DNA from: Bacteroidales bacterium
Lineage (GTDB): Bacteria > Bacteroidota > Bacteroidia > Bacteroidales > UBA932
Assembly: GCA_024681565.1 (NCBI GenBank)
Contig: JAILAO010000169.1
Span: 1-14,958, forward strand
DNA: 14,958 nt
Direction: 5' to 3'
The notes beneath the pieces are model-generated. The model saw only the letters and a program-made list of their open reading frames with translations. It had not been told where the DNA came from and made no database searches. Both the position numbers and the translations under genes were made by a program. This document shows, one piece after another, positions 11,781 to 14,958 of the stretch (positions are counted from its first letter, which is position 1; every line of letters begins with the position of its first letter).

Positions 11781-12915
11781 CGGCGATTGCGGCGATTTCC
11801 CTGTTGGTCTCGAAGATGTCTTCGAGCGTAGGATTCTCTACAAAATCTACGCCTGCGAGCGCTTTTTCGCCGATCTTTGCGATATCATAAAAGGAAATGA
11901 GGTCTTTGAGATAAGCGGCTACGGCCACTTCGTTGGCTGCGTTGAGCGCGCAGGGGGCATTGCCTCCGCGGCGGATGGCCTCATAGGCCAGGGCGAGGCA
12001 GGGGAAGCGCCCCGTGTCGGGGGCTTCGAAGGACAGGCCGCCGAGGGCGGCGAAGTCCAGTTTTTTGTTGCCGACGGTCAGGCGGCGGGGATAGCTGAGC
12101 GCGAAGCCGATCGGTTCCCGCATGTCCGGGCAGCCGAGCTGGGCGATGACCGCGCCGTCGGCGAATTCGACCATCGAGTGGATGACGGATTCGGGGTGGA
12201 CGACCACCTGGATCCGGTCCGGATCGAGGTCGAAGAGCCATTTGGCTTCGATGACTTCGAAGCCTTTGTTCATCATGGTGGCGGAGTCGATGGTGACTTT
12301 GCTGCCCATGTCCCAGTTGGGGTGCCTGAGCGCCTGGGCGGCGGTGGCCCCGGCAATGCTCAGCCGGTCCCAGGTGCGGAACGGGCCGCCGGAAGCGGTC
12401 AGGTGCACCTTCTCGACAGGATTGTCGCCTGCGGCCAGCAGGCACTGGAAGATGGCGGAATGCTCGGAATCCACGGGCAGGATCACGCCGTGGTGCTCTT
12501 TCGCCGTCCGGGTGACGATGGCGCCGGCGGCGACCAGGGTCTCCTTGTTGGCGAGGGCCACGACCTTGCCGGCGCGCAGGGCGGCCAGCGTAGGACGCAG
12601 ACCGCTGAAACCCACCATCGCTCCCACGACGATGTCCACCGAGGGCATTCCCACGAGATCGCACAGGCTGTCCACCCCGGCCCATACCCGGGTGCCGCGC
12701 GGTTCCAGTGCGTCCGCTACCTCCCGGTAGCGGTTCTCGTCACAGATGACGACGTGGGTTGCGTCGAATTCGATGGCCTGGCTGACCAGCAGGTCCACGC
12801 TGCTCCTGGCGGAAATGAGCGCGACCTCGAACAGGTCGCGGTGCTGGCGGATGACATCCAGCGTCTGGGTTCCGATGGATCCGGTGGATCCGAGTATCGC
12901 GATTCTTCTTTTCAC
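11764..12915 (-). CDS. dxr: 1-deoxy-D-xylulose 5-phosphate reductoisomerase
   Basis: A 383-residue cytoplasmic enzyme of the MEP isoprenoid pathway; converts DXP to 2-C-methyl-D-erythritol 4-phosphate using NADPH and a divalent metal. Visible motifs: GSTGSIG nucleotide loop at 9-15, LANKETL at 121-127, metal ligands D149 and E151 in PVDSEHSA, substrate loop SGGPFR, HPNW at 198-201, and ATMMNKGFE with K217 and E220. Start is GTG at 12915, directly after the TAG of the M23 gene and needed to keep the nucleotide loop at its normal distance from the N-terminus. Its last 17 bases overlap the rseP start. All catalytic residues are present. Confidence 0.97.
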   Translation of the reverse strand: MKRRIAILGSTGSIGTQTLDVIRQHRDLFEVALISARSSVDLLVSQAIEFDATHVVICDENRYREVADALEPRGTRVWAGVDSLCDLVGMPSVDIVVGAMVGFSGLRPTLAALRAGKVVALANKETLVAAGAIVTRTAKEHHGVILPVDSEHSAIFQCLLAAGDNPVEKVHLTASGGPFRTWDRLSIAGATAAQALRHPNWDMGSKVTIDSATMMNKGFEVIEAKWLFDLDPDRIQVVVHPESVIHSMVEFADGAVIAQLGCPDMREPIGFALSYPRRLTVGNKKLDFAALGGLSFEAPDTGRFPCLALAYEAIRRGGNAPCALNAANEVAVAAYLKDLISFYDIAKIGEKALAGVDFVENPTLEDIFETNREIAAIADGYIH

Positions 12916-13767
12916 CTAAAAACTGATATAACGGGTAGGATCGAGGCTCTGGCCGTTGTGCCACAGTTCGAAATGCAGGTGGTCCGCTCCTTCCTTGGGG
13001 CTGGTGCCGCCGACCAGGGCGAGCGGCGTGCCGGCTTTGACGGTTTCGCCATTGCTGCGGAGCAGTTTCTGGTTGTGGGCATAGATGCTCAGCATGTCGT
13101 TCCTGTGCTGCAGGACAATGAAATAGCCTTCCTCGGCATCCCATCCGGTAAAGACCACCGTGCCGTCCAGGACGGCGCTGACCACGCTGCCCGTCGGGGC
13201 GGTGATGTCGATGGCCGGATGGACCACGCGGTCGTATCCGGTGGCGACGACGCCCTTGATCGGCGCGAAGAAATGCATGCCCTCGAGGGGCAGGCTGCGC
13301 TCTTCGCGGGAGCTGACGCCGAATTGTTCTTCTTTGCGGACCGTCTCCTGGAAGAGGGAGTCGCGCCGGGCGAGCTCGGCCGGGTCCTTCTCGGAGAGAT
13401 AGCGGGTCTGTCCGGCACGCACGAGACTGTCGAAGTCTACGGTCGCCTCTCCGGTCAGCACGCGGCTGAGGTTCTCGGCGTAGAGGTTCCAGCGGGTGAC
13501 GATGCTTTCCAGCGAGTCGATCTTGATGGCGTTGGCGACGGCTTCCTTCTTGGAATGGGCGTTGGGGTAGCCCGGGATGGCCGTCCGCAGCGGGGTGAAG
13601 GAAAACAGCAGGTAGAAGAAGAGCAGGAGCGCAAGCACGGCCGTCAGGATCCCATAGATGAGCTGCGCCCGGTTGAAACGGATCGAACGGATCATGTCGT
13701 GGGTTTCATTGTCCACGAGAGAGAGCCTGTATGTCCGTTTATTGAGTCCCGGATTTTGTCTTCCCAT
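12916..13767 (-). CDS. M23-family (LytM-type) peptidoglycan endopeptidase, membrane-anchored
   Basis: A 283-residue protein with a basic cytosolic N-terminus, one membrane helix about 36-57, a helical or coiled region about 75-160, and an M23 domain about 165-280. Active-site residues are intact: H183 and D187 (HPAID), H231 in YAHN, H263 and H265 in HLHFELW, so it is probably a true zinc endopeptidase cutting cross-link peptides in the periplasm, not a degenerate LytM regulator. The ATG at 13767 is limited upstream by an in-frame TAA 12 bases before it. First gene of the M23-dxr-rseP-DUF4837 operon; no consensus promoter was found upstream, and any promoter must lie within the 23-bp gap or inside ruvX. 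Confidence 0.92.
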   Translation of the reverse strand: MGRQNPGLNKRTYRLSLVDNETHDMIRSIRFNRAQLIYGILTAVLALLLFFYLLFSFTPLRTAIPGYPNAHSKKEAVANAIKIDSLESIVTRWNLYAENLSRVLTGEATVDFDSLVRAGQTRYLSEKDPAELARRDSLFQETVRKEEQFGVSSREERSLPLEGMHFFAPIKGVVATGYDRVVHPAIDITAPTGSVVSAVLDGTVVFTGWDAEEGYFIVLQHRNDMLSIYAHNQKLLRSNGETVKAGTPLALVGGTSPKEGADHLHFELWHNGQSLDPTRYISF

Positions 13768-13785
13768 ACTTTTGAATTAAATTTG
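13756..13785 (+). promoter_or_regulatory. Promoter for ruvX-def
   Basis: TTG (13756-13758), a 19-base spacer, then TAAATTTG (13778-13785): a full consensus match. It overlaps the first codons of the divergent M23 gene. The -7 box ends 5 bases before the ruvX ATG, implying a leaderless transcript. Confidence 0.78.
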
Positions 13786-13790
13786 CGGTG

Positions 13791-14204
13791 ATGAACAGGA
13801 CGATAGGCATTGATTACGGGCGCGCCCGGGTCGGAGTCGCTGTAAGCGATCCGCTGGGCATCTTCGCATCTCCTCTCGAGACCGTTCCTGCTGCAAAGAT
13901 AATAGAATATCTCCAAAAATATGCCGCTTCGGAGACAGTTGTCCGTTTTGTCGTCGGCTGGCCGCTCAATCTCAACGGTGCGCCGGCGGAGGCGGCGGCA
14001 GATGTGGAGGTCTTTCTGAAACGCCTGCGCAAGGCTTTCCCTGCAGTGCCGGTTGAACTGGAAGATGAGCGTTTCACTTCCGTGCTGGCACACCGGGCGA
14101 TGATCGACGGCGGGATGAAGAAGAGCGACCGGCGCGACAAGGCATCGGTGGACAAGATCAGTGCGGCCATCATCCTGCAAAGTTACCTGGACAAGAAGAA
14201 ATGA
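13791..14204 (+). CDS. ruvX: RuvX/YqgF Holliday junction resolvase-like nuclease
   Basis: A 137-residue RNase H-fold protein of the YqgF family, annotated as a putative Holliday junction resolvase and implicated in other bacteria in pre-16S rRNA maturation. The N-terminal GIDYGRARVGVAVSD places catalytic D8; the second acidic pair is D92/E93 in DERFTS; the third is D121 in KASVDKISAA. Length is normal. GTG at 13788 is in frame, but the ATG at 13791 is preferred because the predicted transcription start falls on or next to it. The stop overlaps the def start as ATGA, so the two are translationally coupled. Confidence 0.94.
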   Translation: MNRTIGIDYGRARVGVAVSDPLGIFASPLETVPAAKIIEYLQKYAASETVVRFVVGWPLNLNGAPAEAAADVEVFLKRLRKAFPAVPVELEDERFTSVLAHRAMIDGGMKKSDRRDKASVDKISAAIILQSYLDKKK

Positions 14205-14755
14205 TACAACCGATTTACCTCTACGGCTCGGAAGTGCTGCGCAAAGTCGCCGCTCCGGCCGATCTTGCCGACAAGGCCGGTCTCGAGGCCCTGGTGAAGG
14301 ACCTTTGGGACACCCTGGACAATTCCGAAGGCTGCGGCCTGGCAGCGCCCCAGATCGGGGTCAGCCAGCGTGTCGCCGTTGTCAACGGAGACATTATGGA
14401 AGACATCTATCCCTATCTGAAAGGCTTCCGCCGCACCTTTATCAACCCGGTCGTGATCGGGGAGAGCGAGCAGATGTGCGAATACAACGAAGGCTGCCTC
14501 AGCGTTCCCGGCATCTATGCCGACGTGCGCCGGCCCGAGAGCATCACGGTCGAATATTATGATGAAAAGCTCGAGAAGAAGACGGAGACCTTCGACAAAT
14601 TCGCGGCCCGCATGATCCAGCACGAGTTCTCGCACCTGGACGGCGTCCTGTTTACGGACATCGTGGCCCCGATCCGTCGCAAAATGCTGGCCAAGAAGCT
14701 GATGAGCATCGCCCGCGGGAAAGTCGGCGCCGCCTACAAAGCGAAGATCAAATAG
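14201..14755 (+). CDS. def: Peptide deformylase
   Basis: A 184-residue metalloenzyme that removes the formyl group from nascent N-terminal methionine at the ribosome. All three family motifs are present: GCGLAAPQIG near 45-54, EGCLS with metal ligand C99, and HEFSH with H141, E142, H145. Ser144 stands where many homologues have Asp (HEFDH or HECDH), a tolerated position. The start codon overlaps the ruvX stop. The ruvX-def pairing suggests an operon for ribosome or nascent-chain maturation. Confidence 0.96.
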   Translation: MIQPIYLYGSEVLRKVAAPADLADKAGLEALVKDLWDTLDNSEGCGLAAPQIGVSQRVAVVNGDIMEDIYPYLKGFRRTFINPVVIGESEQMCEYNEGCLSVPGIYADVRRPESITVEYYDEKLEKKTETFDKFAARMIQHEFSHLDGVLFTDIVAPIRRKMLAKKLMSIARGKVGAAYKAKIK

Positions 14756-14760
14756 TACGC

Positions 14761-14958
14761 ATGGATTTCTCGGCGATCGTCAACGCCCGGGATCTCGGCG
14801 GGCTGCCCGCCGGCGGAAAGAAGGTCCGTCGGGGCCTGTTGTTGCGCACGGCGCACCTGCACGATGCGACGGATGAGGACATCCGCCTGCTGCAGGAGCG
14901 CTACCGCCTGCGCCGCATCTTCGATTTCCGGACGGTCACCGAGGCTTCCCTCCAGCCG
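14761..14958 (+). CDS. Tyrosine phosphatase-like protein, N-terminal part (3' truncated)
   Basis: Sixty-six residues from an ATG 5 bp after the def stop to the window edge. The segment VNARDLGGLPAGGKKVRRGLLLRTAHLHDAT, continuing to RIFDFRT, matches the N-terminus of bacterial tyrosine-protein phosphatases of the Y_phosphatase3 type (NxRDLGG, then G.LxRS-like and IxDxR elements). The catalytic HCxxGxxR loop lies beyond the window, so activity cannot be judged. Probably the third gene of the ruvX-def operon. Confidence 0.75.
   Translation, partial: MDFSAIVNARDLGGLPAGGKKVRRGLLLRTAHLHDATDEDIRLLQERYRLRRIFDFRTVTEASLQP

Noticed and set aside
13768..13790. Minus-strand promoter for the M23 operon in the gap to ruvX
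   Set aside because: No TAnnTTTG match could be found on the minus strand in the gap or in the first 60 bases of ruvX.
11680..13791. 703-codon plus-strand open frame opposite dxr and the M23 gene
   Set aside because: Spans two well-supported genes on the other strand and has no promoter, start context or domain.
1..14958. CRISPR array, IS element, phage genes or defence island
   Set aside because: No spaced repeats, transposase, integrase or known defence proteins were seen; nearly all of the sequence is taken by recognisable core or metabolic genes.

Overview
The window is a GC-rich chromosomal segment that reads as Bacteroidota, most likely order Bacteroidales. The evidence is repeated TAnnTTTG -7 boxes (the Bacteroidetes primary sigma factor consensus), A-rich leaders instead of Shine-Dalgarno sites, a DUF4837 lipoprotein after rseP, and protein sequences of Bacteroidales type. 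The genus cannot be named from this sequence. There is no phage, IS element, CRISPR array or obvious defence or secretion system. It is compact core and envelope gene content plus two glycoside hydrolases.

Layout. 1-1232: the 3' end of rpsA followed 6 bp later by rnz, whose tRNase Z product looks short in its substrate-binding arm. 1233-3123: a secreted GH73 glucosaminidase with a promoter almost touching its start codon, convergent (3 bp gap) with a soluble M48 peptidase that carries a TerB-like C-terminal domain. 3124-3232: a divergent promoter region with a 14-bp dyad. 3233-7744: two GH3 glycoside hydrolase lipoproteins of different subtypes facing each other with no base between their stop codons. 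7799-8836: mltG (septal or lateral peptidoglycan chain terminator). 8865-9452: a stable-RNA and ribosomal block on the minus strand, with tRNA-Glu and rpsT apparently on one transcript and then tRNA-Pro(CGG) with its own promoter and a strong terminator. 9453-13767: a tightly packed minus-strand operon, M23 peptidase, dxr, rseP, DUF4837 lipoprotein. 13791-14958: a plus-strand operon, ruvX, def and the start of a tyrosine phosphatase-like gene.

How they fit together. GH73, MltG and M23 all act on peptidoglycan. RseP acts on the inner membrane and envelope stress. Dxr feeds isoprenoid synthesis, and so undecaprenyl phosphate for the wall. The remainder is translation and RNA maturation (S1, tRNase Z, S20, two tRNAs, peptide deformylase) and Holliday junction or RNA processing (RuvX). 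The two GH3 enzymes are scavenging functions outside any visible polysaccharide utilization locus.

No wholly new system was found. The points most worth checking are the shortened tRNase Z beside a mixed CCA-encoding tRNA set, the start-proximal promoters that imply leaderless mRNAs, the zero-gap convergent gene pairs, and the tRNA-Glu/rpsT joint transcript.
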